From Pseudogymnoascus destructans (lineage: Eukaryota > Ascomycota > Leotiomycetes > Thelebolales > Thelebolaceae), in NCBI RefSeq assembly GCF_001641265.1, contig NW_020167540.1:558001-622000 (forward strand): 64,000 nt of DNA. Direction: 5' to 3'. Positions within the stretch are counted from its first letter, which is position 1; every line of letters begins with the position of its first letter. The notes beneath the pieces were generated by a model, which saw only the letters and a list, made by a program, of their open reading frames with translations, was not told the DNA's origin and made no database searches. This document shows, piece by piece, positions 1-9,300 of this stretch. Made by a program: the position numbers and the translations under genes.

Positions 1-1301
1 GGTGTAAGCTTAGCTTTGCTTCTGGTATCGCTATTGTAGCTAGGTAGACGTCGTGTCTTCGTACAGTGTCCTCAGGGCGTTCCGGTGTCATTTCAGGCGT
101 TTGAAGTTGTTCCTGTAGCTCTGTAGCTCCGTGGTCCTTCTGAGTAGGCGGCTCTTCTTGAGGAGAGGAGGTGTTTGTTGCCTCTGATTTGTACGGAATT
201 GTTGTCCCGTTCTGAGGCTGTTGTTCCCCCTCAAACTCCTCATCTTCTTGATCTTGAATATCTGGTATTTCAATGACCTGAACTGTCTTTTCGAGCTCTG
301 TTTGGACAAGCTGAGCCTCGTACGAAGGGTCATAAGCCTTTGTCTCATCAAAGGTAATGTCTCTTGTAACTATAACCCTTTTAAGTTGCGGAACCCAAAT
401 GCGGAATATGTTTGTAGAGTTATAGCCAACTAGGTAGCCTATTTGGGCGTTCCTCTGTATCCTCTCAAGCTTTGGCTTGTTTAGAATAAGGGCATAGGCT
501 CTACAGCCATAAGCGCGAATATGACAGAGTAATGGCTTAAGTAGCTCTGGCTTTTGGCTCTCTGTAGGTAAGGACTGGAGTAGAAGTCCGTACGGGGTCT
601 CATCGTTTATGACTGACGATGGTGAGCGGTTTATGAGGTACCCTGCTGTTTTGAAAATCTCAGGCCACATTCCTTCTGGTAAGTTGGCTGATTCTTTAAG
701 TGCGCGTGATCGTGTGATTATCGTACGGCCTGACCTCTCTATTCCTCCATTCGGCTCTGCTGTATAGGGTGGAGAGATGTGGATTTCATATCCTTCGTCC
801 TTAATCCAACCCTCCCATTCATTTCCAAGTGAGGCTTCACCATCTAGGTGGAATATACGGATTTGGAACCCCCATCTTCTCTGTACGTAGCTCACAAAGT
901 CCTTAATCGTCTGTAGGAGCGTTCCTTGTGTTTTATCCTTTATAGTATAGACGTGGTTCATGCGGCAATTATCACATAGGAAGTGTAAGGCTTGTGTGCT
1001 GCCATCGTATGCCTCTGGCATTTGGATTAGGTCAAGGTGGACCTTCTCATATGGCACTTTTGAGCGTGGTGTAGATCTTCTAGAAATCTGCCTTGTAGCA
1101 TGCGTAAGTCGGCATACTTCGCACTGAGTATCGTACGAGTCTAGGTCTGTGACGATAACTCCAGCGGTCTTCTCTTGGAGTTTTCTAATGGCGTTTTGGT
1201 TTAGGTGTCCCATGCGGTTATGCCATTCCTTTGCAGTGCCTTTTAGGTCCTTACGAGGTCCGTACGAAGATAGGACAACGTTGTCCTGTTGATCCTGAGT
1301 G
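1..1301 (-). CDS. Copia-1 pol, integrase region (partial, runs off left edge)
   Basis: This is the continuation of a Ty1/Copia polyprotein on the minus strand. The frame stays open from about 1301 to the left edge. It reads through a GAG-pre-integrase segment (WHNRMGHLNQNA), a Cys pair (CEVC) and the integrase core (VHLDLIQMPEAYDG, then LDGEASLGNEWEGW and PNGGIERSGRTI, which supply the catalytic D, D and E). It then reaches the downstream YGCRAYALILNKPK region and an acidic linker before the reverse transcriptase, which lies outside the window. It is in a different frame from the gag-protease ORF next to it. The switch falls in a run of five A just before a shared MPTR stretch near 1322. A one-base indel is the simplest explanation; see findings. 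Known of the family: integrase inserts the cDNA copy into the genome. Confidence 0.85.
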
Positions 1302-3119
1302 CTATAAACAGCTCGGGTAGGCATTTTTGATGTATTCAAGAACCCATTGTCCATGAAGCATTGGAGTGTTGCAGAACGGTTGATCTCCATACGTAAGTCC
1401 TTGTGCGGCGGTATTCCAATGAACTCCCTTTTGGATGAATCGTCTAAGAGAAGCGACTGAAGTGTGGAAGGATGAAACGAGAGCTGTATCTGTAAGGGTG
1501 ATAGTCCGTAGAGACTTCTTATCCTCCCCGTTTTGGACTGTAATATCTACAGACCCAAACGCTTCAATCTTCACCCTTTGGTCTCCAGCTAAGAGGTAGC
1601 TATTATCTTGACATTCTTGGATATTGTAGAACCTCGTACGGTCGTTGCAGACGTGAATTGTAGCTCCAGAGTCGAGAATTATGCTTTTAGAGAGCTCATA
1701 GGCTGAGGTTTTCGGCTTTAGTCCTTGGGAGACTTGGAAGACTGTAGTGAAAGACATAGGTGGATCTGTATTCGTACGGGATTGTACTCCATTCGGGTTG
1801 TTGAAATTGTTCTGTTCTTCTGCCTTTTGGATAACGTACTGGAATCCTGGTTTGTCACTTATATAGGCCTCTACTTTAACTTCAATCTCTTTATTTGGGC
1901 GCCATTGCCTCGTACGCTTTGACTTCATCACATAGAGGCAGTCCCGCCACTTGTGTGTTGTTCCGTAAGGGCAGTCTAGTCGAGCCTGATTTTTCTGTTT
2001 TCTGCCTCTCTGACCTTGCTGACCTTGTTGTAGGTTGTTCGTACGGCCTTGGAGCGTTGGCTGTAGGTCGCTATTGTCATCCTCTTGTAGTGCGAAAACT
2101 CCATGTTCCCCCCTAGGTTTCTGGGTGAATCTCTCTTGCCTATGGTTGGTTCTATACTGTCGTAGGACCTCCTCAAATTCGTACGACTTTGTCTGCTTCT
2201 CTAGCTTGTGTTTCCATGGTCCTCGGAATTCGCAAGGTCCTATTGCATCAAGGAAGGTATAGATAGCGTCGTGAGGGTCGATAACCTCTGTTGCCTGTAG
2301 CGTACGGCCTTGAGTGTATACATTCTCCCAGTTTAGGAGCCAGTCTTCAAGGTCCTTGCCTCTTTGCATTTTTGCAGCCTTTTGCCATTCTAGTCTCCAT
2401 TCTCTGATTCTAGCTCTTTGAGTAGGTGCGAACTGGTCTCGTACCTTTCTAAGCATATCATACGGAGTATCGCAATTGTAGGTATAGGGTATGAAGTCGC
2501 GTTTGATGGTTTCTTGGATCTTAGAGCGAAGCCCCTGAATTGCTTCCTCCTGCTTTTCCCACACCTTGCGCTCATATTGGAAATCAGCTTGTAGGTTTCG
2601 AAGCTGTTCCTTCTGATCTTCTGTAAGAGATGCGTACATAATTGGCGTTAATTGCTGTTGGCCTTCTACTGAAGGTTGGATGGTCTGGCTACCTGAAGCT
2701 CTTGTTGACACTCCAGGTCTTGTTTGAGCAGTAACACCACCACCAGCTTGCGTGGCACTCCGTACGAACTCAGGAATAGGTCGAACGGGCTGTAGGAGTG
2801 TAGGAGGGTCCTCGATTGATGGATCGATATACCCCCATACTCCTGCCTTCATTGAAGCAGTTTTGATAGTCTCTATCCACTCGTCCCAGTCTCTAGGGCT
2901 TGTGAGGACCACCCCCGCCTTCTGTAGGGTCGCCATAATGATGGTTTTTTCGACTCCAGGACACAGGACTTGATTTTGGTCCGTTCGGGTTTCTATAGGC
3001 TTCAAAATGCGTCTTGGAGTTGCTCCGGGCTCATAACTGTTGAGTAATATGCGTGTGTATTCCTGTCTATCTATTGCTGCCTGAAATTGTGGGGAAGTGG
3101 TGCTGAGATTATGTGACAT
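1302..3119 (-). CDS. Copia-1 gag and protease
   Basis: A 605-codon ORF starts at an ATG right after the LTR and leader. The N-terminal two thirds are gag-like: Gln-rich and charged, with a UBN2-type region around residues 190-330 (WRLEWQKAAKM, EDWLLNWENVY). There is no obvious intact CCHC knuckle, only a CPYGTTHKWRDC remnant near residue 400. The aspartic protease motif LDSGATIHVCNDRTRFY lies at about residues 490-505. The ORF ends in SCL-stop shortly after the protease domain, where full Copia elements continue into the integrase. Expected function is the capsid plus maturation protease of a retrotransposon. The sequence is open apart from that frame break, so the copy is not very old. Confidence 0.85.
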   Translation of the reverse strand: MSHNLSTTSPQFQAAIDRQEYTRILLNSYEPGATPRRILKPIETRTDQNQVLCPGVEKTIIMATLQKAGVVLTSPRDWDEWIETIKTASMKAGVWGYIDPSIEDPPTLLQPVRPIPEFVRSATQAGGGVTAQTRPGVSTRASGSQTIQPSVEGQQQLTPIMYASLTEDQKEQLRNLQADFQYERKVWEKQEEAIQGLRSKIQETIKRDFIPYTYNCDTPYDMLRKVRDQFAPTQRARIREWRLEWQKAAKMQRGKDLEDWLLNWENVYTQGRTLQATEVIDPHDAIYTFLDAIGPCEFRGPWKHKLEKQTKSYEFEEVLRQYRTNHRQERFTQKPRGEHGVFALQEDDNSDLQPTLQGRTNNLQQGQQGQRGRKQKNQARLDCPYGTTHKWRDCLYVMKSKRTRQWRPNKEIEVKVEAYISDKPGFQYVIQKAEEQNNFNNPNGVQSRTNTDPPMSFTTVFQVSQGLKPKTSAYELSKSIILDSGATIHVCNDRTRFYNIQECQDNSYLLAGDQRVKIEAFGSVDITVQNGEDKKSLRTITLTDTALVSSFHTSVASLRRFIQKGVHWNTAAQGLTYGDQPFCNTPMLHGQWVLEYIKNAYPSCL

Positions 3120-3125
3120 ATTACA

Positions 3126-3337
3126 ACAGATGTGGACCTGTGGCGGTCACGTGTGAAGGACAACGGCAGTCCAACCGAGTCGGACCCGTTTCAGGTATTG
3201 AGGGAAACCTACTGACGGGGTTCCCTCTTCATCTTTTTTGTATCCTTCATAGTAGACCTATAGGATAGCACCCATTTAACCTCCGACTCGCACTCCTATA
3301 TGCTATTACTGTGAGCTGGGTGCCCTGTGTCCTTACA
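3126..3337 (-). repeat. Copia-1 5' LTR
   Basis: On the minus strand the LTR begins TGTAAGGACACAGGGCACCC at 3337 and runs to just before the gag start. Its first 150 bases are repeated, with a few changes, at 6610-6470. That second copy interrupts the methyltransferase pseudogene and serves as an independent boundary marker. A CACGTG motif lies at about 3149-3154. The 3' boundary is uncertain by about 10 bases and I could not assign a primer-binding site. The matching 3' LTR is outside the window. Confidence 0.7.
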
Positions 3338-3548
3338 CATTTAGCTTTTCTTGTGATTCCTGGCAGTCAAAAGGGGCTGTGCAAAGATCTAAGTTGGCTA
3401 TTGCTTTGTCACACATCGAGCTGAAGGCACTGCCGTCGCTATGCTCACCTTCTTTACGGGTGTTGACACACTATTCCAAGACTGTGTTTTAGATTATGAC
3501 AATAACAGTGTATTTAGCTAGAGTTTTTTTAGATATCTAGCTTTGTTT
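3338..3548. other. Intergenic, between Copia-1 and the OMT 3' end
   Basis: There is no gene or repeat that I recognise here. The segment directly follows the stop codon of the methyltransferase pseudogene (minus strand) and is probably its former 3' untranslated region. Copia-1 is inserted about 210 bp downstream of that stop. Confidence 0.5.
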
Positions 3549-3885
3549 TCACTCTTTCACCACTTCAATAACACTGTCGCCTACATTGCCATCGTAAAGG
3601 TATATTTTGGTGATCTTCAGCCCTGCCGCCTCAACCAAGTTGTGCCATTGCTCCTGGGTTCGCTCCACTGCTGCAAATGTGGCCATCATTTGAGTCGGGC
3701 AGGTTATGGTCACATGATAAGAGTAAAGGCAGGTTATCCGAGTCAGACCAGTTTCGGGTACTTGAGGAGATTGACCCAACGGGGGTTCCTCTCCCTCAGT
3801 GACGGAAGGTATCTGAGTCGGACAAGTCACGGTCACGTGGTGAGGGTGAAGGCAGGTTATCCGAGTCGGACCCGTTTCGGGTATT

Positions 3886-6461
3886 CAGTGTTGCTAATAG
3901 TTCATCGGCTCATCAGTTCAAATCGGCTCAGTTCAGTTCAGTTCGGCTTTTATAAGTGGGGCGTTCAGTTCAGTTCACAAGTTCTCATATAGTGGGGCGT
4001 TCAGTTCAAGTTGTCCGCACTGACTGTTTTGAACTGAATGAACTGACAGTTCTTGGGGGGTTAATAGTGGGCCAGACATAATATATTACCATAGCTTTTA
4101 GCGCTGAATTGTTTTTTCCCCGGGACTTTTGGATGCTCACGGGCGCAATTTTGTTACATTTGATAAGTTACCAAAATGTCGTCACAGGCTTCAACTGAGC
4201 AATCACTACCACCTAGTATACAATCTAAGTTATTAAACCAAGATGTTACTAGCTCAGGCCTTGATTGTCAATCTTCATCATCACAACTCAGCTCCATTAC
4301 TTCAAACCAGAAGCGCTCTCGCACTTCCTTTATCTGGTCGCATATGCCAGGTGATCCAAATACAGTATACTTCAATGGTCAACAAGTGATTGTTTGGCAT
4401 TGTGGGATTTGCAAGAAGGAGTATCATGAGGCAGGTGGAACGAGAGGCCCAAAGAAGCACTTGTTAAAGTGTCACTCTATTACGGATCCAAAGGAAGGGA
4501 CTAAGTTGCTTGCACAAACCATGTCAATTGCAGAGGCTTTTGAACGAGGTCAAGAGGCCTTGCTTTACACGAAGCGTCGTAAGCTTGACACGTCTTTTGA
4601 TATTGCAACTTTTCAACAGCTCTTTATATGATGGATTGCACGCTGTTCTCTTCCTCTACGAATGTCAGAAAGGCCAGAATTCCGAGAGCTTCTTATGTTT
4701 CTAAACCCAGAAGCTGAGAGTGCACTTCCAGCTAACCATGAAACTGTGCGTAACTGGACTATGGAGTCCTTTCGTGTAGAGAAACGTCGAGTACAACAAG
4801 CTGTCCATGGGGCTATTTCAAAGGTTCATTTTACAGTTGATTTGTGGACGTCAACAAACTCCCTCGCTCTACTTGGAATAATAGCCCATTACTTTGCAGA
4901 AGATGGTCAGCTTTGAGAGTCAGTTCTAGCGCTACGAGAATTAGAAGGTCGGCATACAGGGGCAAACCAATCACAGCTCATTCTAAAAGTGATTGATGAG
5001 TTTGGAATTGCAAGTAAAGTTGGGTATTTTATGATGGATAATGCAGAAAACAACGAGACGATGATGCAGAGTCTTTTAGCTAGTTAGTACTCTCTCCTAT
5101 ATTTATACTATTAATATTAACACTAGTATAGCTTTAGAGGAGCGCCATATTCCATATAATGCAAAGCAACACCGTCTTCGCTGCAATGGCCACATTATCA
5201 ATCTTACAGCTCAGGCTTTTCTTTTCTCAACTGAAGATGAAGCTCTTTCAGAGACAAACAACCTAAGTTCTTCGTATATTCCTACACAGCTCGAAATGGA
5301 GACTTGGCGTCGAAAAGGCCCTCTTGGAAAGTTACATAACATTGTAGTTTATATTCAAAGGTCTCCACAACGGCGATTAGCCTTTCAGAAACTCAGTCAA
5401 GGACGTCGATTACTTCGAGACAATACGACACGGTGGAACTCTTGGTTTTCAATGATAACTTCAGCTCTTCATGAAGACGTTAAACCTGCTATCGACCTAT
5501 ATTGCTTTCAAGTAGGAGGTGATTTAGTAGGCGATGTATTGTCTAGTTCTGATTGGGCTAATTTAAGTAACATTCATGGGTTTCTTGGAGACTTTTATGA
5601 AGCTACAAAAGCTACAGAAGGCCGTAGTGCCACTTTGGAAAGAGTCCTACCATCTATGGATTATATATTAGAGAAGCTTGAAGATGGCAAGACAACCTAC
5701 GCTTCAGATTCATTTATGATTCCTTGCATTAACTCTGGCTGGGCAAAGCTGGATAAGTACTATAGCCTTACAGATCGAAGCCCTGTATACATTGCAGCAA
5801 TGATTCTCATTCCAAGTCAAAAATGGAGCTATTTCGAAGACAACTGGGACCCTATCTGGGTAGCGGATGCAAAGAAGACAGTGCAGGACTTTTGGCAATC
5901 TCAGTACAAAAGTACAGAAGTTATACTTCCAATAACTCCGCTCACGCCAAAGACTGGGTTTGCAAAGTGGAGAACTGAGAAGGCAAGACAAGCACCTATA
6001 GTTGATGAATATTCACGATATTGCCAAGGGGTTTGTTGTCCCGTTGAGGTGGATTCTATCACTTGGTGGATGGAGCCTACACAGTGCAACGTATCCAAAT
6101 CTATCAGTTATGGCATTTGATATATTGTCAATACCAGCTATGTCAGCAGAGCCAGAACGTCTGTTTTCAGGTGCAGGAATTACAGTTACAGAGAGAAGAA
6201 ATAGGCTAGGCGCAGAGACCATTGAGGCATTAGAATGTCTAAAGAGCTGTGGAAGCCATTGCACTACTTGGCTTGCAGGTTCCTAGATGACAGCAAAATA
6301 GTTTTAATGAACTGGCGTTCGTTCAGTTCAGTTCAGTTCAGTTCAGTTCAATACCATAAAGTGGGGCGTTCAGTTCAGTTCACGCATTTTCATATTGTGG
6401 GGCGTTCAGTTCAGCCTCAAATTTGAACTGAACTGAACTGTTTGAACTACTAGCAACACTG
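3886..6461 (+). mobile_element. hAT-1 transposon with 8-bp target duplication
   Basis: The terminal inverted repeats are CAGTGTTGCTAATAGTTCA at the left and, read inward from the right, CAGTGTTGCTAGTAGTTCA (one mismatch in 19). The flanking octamers CGGGTATT (3878-3885) and CGGGTACT (6462-6469) differ by one base, which is the hAT target-duplication length. Both subterminal regions are packed with GTTCA repeats and with GTGGGGCGTTCAGTTCAG blocks in direct orientation (about 3910-4060 and 6318-6440). These are probable transposase-binding sites. The element is 2,576 bp and nested in the solo Copia LTR. Confidence 0.9.
4176..6286 (+). pseudogene. hAT-1 transposase, two nonsense codons and a frameshift
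   Basis: The reading starts at ATG 4176 (MSSQASTEQSLPP). A BED-type zinc finger follows (WHCGICKKEYHEAGG...KKHLLKCH), then RNase H-like core segments (FTVDLWTSTNSLALLG, YFMMDNAENNETMM, HRLRCNGHIINL, DNTTRWNSW). The C-terminal dimerisation domain (YPNLSVMAFDILSIPAMSAEPERLFSG) is followed by RRNRLGAETIEALECLKS. TGA codons interrupt at 4629-4631 and 4914-4916, at places where homologues in this window have Lys or Arg. A 49-nt intron (GTTAGT...TAG, about 5083-5131) joins LLA to TLEERHIP. A one-base shift near 6085 (PTQ to ATYPNL) breaks the C-terminus. Not functional as it stands. Confidence 0.85.
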
Positions 6462-6790
6462 CGGGTACTTAAGGAGATTGACCCAACGGGGGTTCCTCTC
6501 TTCATCTTTTTTGTATCCTTCGTAGTAGACCTATAGGATAGCATCCGTTTAGCCTCCGACTCGCACTCTCATATGCTATTACTGTGAGCTGGGTGCCCTG
6601 TGTCCTTACAAGGAATGACCATCTCATCGATGAGAATAACTGAGCCTGGAGCTAAAGCAGCTGCGGTATTCTTCAGAATTGTGATACATTTTTCGTCAGG
6701 GAAGTCGTGTAGGATATTACGCATGTAATAGATACGTGCGCCTAAGGTACAAGTCATTTATTAGTAGTCATTCTAGCAAAGGGAACAGAA

Positions 6791-8149
6791 AGAGAATTGC
6801 TCACCAGTAATCGCTTGAGGGTTTCAGTTTCAGTATTGAAGAGAAAGGATTGAGCAGCTAGGTTGATGATATGTCCATTGCATCGCAATCGGTAATGAAG
6901 AGGATCGTAGGTGAGATTGTGTTGTTCCTGAAGAGCTGTCCAAATAAGTATTAGCTATAACTTGGATCTTTAAGATGGAAAACAATAAAGGAAATAAAGT
7001 ATACCAGCTGAGAGGTGCTCCATCATAGTATCATTGTTGTCTGCATTGTCTGTCATCATATATCCAACCTTCGAAGCAACTTGGTAGTCTTCTAAAAGGT
7101 CTATAAACACTGAAGCCATGTTCTCTCCACTGTGTTCACCCTGAAGCTCCGGAAGACCCAGAACTAAAGACCGGAGTTTCCCGTGTTCATCAGTAAAATG
7201 ACTGACGATACCAAGTAAGGCGTGCGAGTTTTGTGAGCTCCAGAGATCCAAGGTAAAGAGGATGGAAGACAGTACTGATTGAAGGGCAAGTTTAGTATAT
7301 TCCTTTTCTTGTTGAAAGGTCCTCATAATCCAACCGTGAATTGTGTTGTGTGTAGCAGGCAACCAGGTGTTGATATTAGGATTTAGATACTGTAAAAGGG
7401 CCCGGAATTCATCTCTTTCCACCATCCGGAAGGAGATATTGCAAGAGGTAATCCATTTCACAAAGAGTTGTTCCAGAGTTCCAGGGTCCAGCTGATCTCC
7501 AGTTCCATCATTAGAATTAAGGCGCCGGCGTGAATGTGATGCTTCTTCACCTCTTTTGAAGGCATGGCGAATAGTGGCTTCTACAGCTAGAGAATGTGTC
7601 TGTTCTTCATAGATATTATGACCTTTTAGGTGTCGGGCAATGTTTTTGGTTCCTCCAGATTCCATATAAGTCTGAGGGCAGAACTTACACTTCCATACAG
7701 AACGGCCACTATCATTAGTCCAAATACAAGCTTGCCCTTCTTCTGTATCAGGAACGTGATCCCATACCCAGGACATACAGGCGTGTCATTTACATGACCG
7801 TGAATGTGAGCGTGATTGGTGTCCAGAAGTAGGAGTAGAAGGTTTCGATTCTTCCTTGTCAAAATCATCACTCAGAAGATCAGATAATACAGCAGAAGAC
7901 TGAGAAGACATCTTGAATCAATGACTGTGAGAAGTGAACCTCAATAACTGAAAAGGGGCTTAATAACTAAAACTCCACTATATTTCTTAAGCATAATGAA
8001 AGTGTCTTAAACTGACTAATAAACCAACAGTTTCACAGTTTTCAGGAGGTCGAAACCAGATGGACTGTTTAATAGGAATCTATGAACTGAACTACAAACT
8101 GCGAAACGGACTGTGAAACTGTGAAACTGCGAAACTATTACCCACACTG
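6791..8149 (-). mobile_element. hAT-2 relic, 3' half deleted
   Basis: The right-hand terminus reads CAGTGTGGGTAATAGTTTCG on the minus strand from 8149, followed by subterminal repeats built on CGCAGTTTCACAG. The transposase starts at ATG 7911. It has an in-frame TGA just before MSWVWDHVPD, a BED finger (WKCKFCPQTYMESGG...ARHLKGH), FTLDLWSSQNSHALLG, YMMTDNADNNDTMM, an intron near 7005-6936, and LHYRLRCNGHIINLAAQSF. It then stops abruptly at about 6790. The catalytic C-terminal part and dimerisation domain are missing, as is the opposite terminus. The remaining sequence abuts an OMT intron directly. Confidence 0.8.
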
Positions 8150-9300
8150 CATCTGGGTATGCAACAGCTTGTGCAACGGTATCTGGCGTATCTTCCAAAA
8201 TGACTCAGGGTGTTTCTTACGCAGAGCAATTGACTGAGTACCAATTCCACCACCAACATCCACAAAAAACACTTGCTCTGGCTTAAGCCCTTCAATCTTC
8301 TCCTCCAGTGGATAAACTTCAAGCCATGAGTGTTTGCCCGTATGATGGACAGACATGTACTGGTTAAAGTGTGCCAGTGTTTTAGGCTGAGTCAGCATCC
8401 AGGTGAAAAATGGCAGCTCTGTGTTGAACGCTTTTTGCAGTGCGGTATCAGTGTTTTCCTCCACATCCTGGTATTTGTGTTCTTTGAGGAAATTTGGCAG
8501 AACTGACCAAACCGGATAAGTGGTGTAAAAGCTAGATAATGAATCAGAATATGATGAATCTACGGAATGATTGCACTTACTAGTTGTAAAGAGCTCCCGC
8601 CAATCTGGGAAGAGCAACTGCTTCAGTGATGTTATTCGATGTAAAAGTGTCCTTTCCTGTTTCCTTGATAATTCCTATTGAAGCTAAGTAGCGAAGGATA
8701 CGGGCTATAACAAGGTCAATTAGTTAGCTTTATATCTCTGAAATTTGAAGAGATACTGGAATAGTCACCTAGAAGGACTGGTGCCGCCCCAGTCTTAGTG
8801 GATAAGTCGATCACAGACGCCAGCGTTTTGTCTTTCACCAAAAGTTGAAACAGGTCTAGGTCAATCCCAATACGAATTGCGGTGAGTGGCAATGCCTAGA
8901 ATAAGTTGTTAATTCAACATTACTTACCAGTAGTTCCTTACGCGAGTCAACTTCTAACGGAACTCACCAAATATACCAGTCATTGTATGGTTTCCGGGGG
9001 AGTCTCAATGGAATCAGACATCTCACGCAAGGAGACAAGGATAGCCTTGCATTGAGCCTTGTCGGCACCTGAAGCCAAACTCTTGATTTGGTTTGCAATG
9101 GCGTCCATGGTACAGTCAGTGATGGATGCTCTTTCTGCTGGACAATAGGACGCAGTATTGGGGTAATGGAAAGTATATAATAAAATTTAGGTTAACGTGC
9201 ATGTATAACGAAAGTGCCAAACAAGCGAAAGTGCCAAAATATCGCGACTACCCCATAAGAATTGCGATAAATCCACCACAACAATATAAATTAATTAAAA

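Larger units (their letters stand above)
3693..6610 (-). repeat. Solo Copia LTR inside the OMT, split by hAT-1
   Basis: The LTR starts TGTAAGGACACAGGG at 6610 (minus strand), continues to about 6462, is interrupted by hAT-1 (3886-6461), and resumes at 3885 down to about 3693. Without hAT-1 it is about 345 bp. The segment containing GGAACCCCCGTTGGGTCAAT occurs twice within it, so it has an internal partial duplication. It matches the Copia-1 LTR but has no internal coding region, so it is a solo LTR. I see no clean 5-bp target duplication, and host coding sequence is missing at the junction. Confidence 0.75.
3549..9108 (-). pseudogene. Fungal SAM-dependent O-methyltransferase, decayed and interrupted
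   Basis: Six exon remnants read in order on the minus strand: about 9108-8968, 8895-8769, 8704-8581, 8531-8150, 6741-6611 and 3692-3549. Introns 1-3 keep the phase. The N-terminus (MDAIANQIKSLASGADKAQC) and dimerisation-like region are typical of class-II (COMT-type) fungal OMTs. VFFVDVGGGIGTQSIAL is the SAM-binding loop, ARIYYMRNILHDFPDEKC is the catalytic-base region, and FAAVERTQEQWHNLVEAAG is the usual C-terminus. Defects: TGA in place of an expected Arg codon at the end of exon 1 (after PPETIQ), a frameshift after the SAM motif near 8198, insertion of hAT-2, loss of the exon coding the segment before GARIYY, and insertion of a Copia LTR with loss of about 15 codons. Dead beyond doubt. 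It probably once methylated a phenolic or enolic intermediate of the local cluster. Confidence 0.85.

Noticed and set aside
88..351. 87-codon Arg-rich frame on the minus strand
   Set aside because: It is a shadow of the Copia-1 polyprotein, which is open in another frame across the same bases.
3543..3992. 149-codon plus-strand frame
   Set aside because: It overlaps the OMT C-terminal exon, the Copia LTR and the hAT-1 terminus. It has no domain and is explained by repeats.
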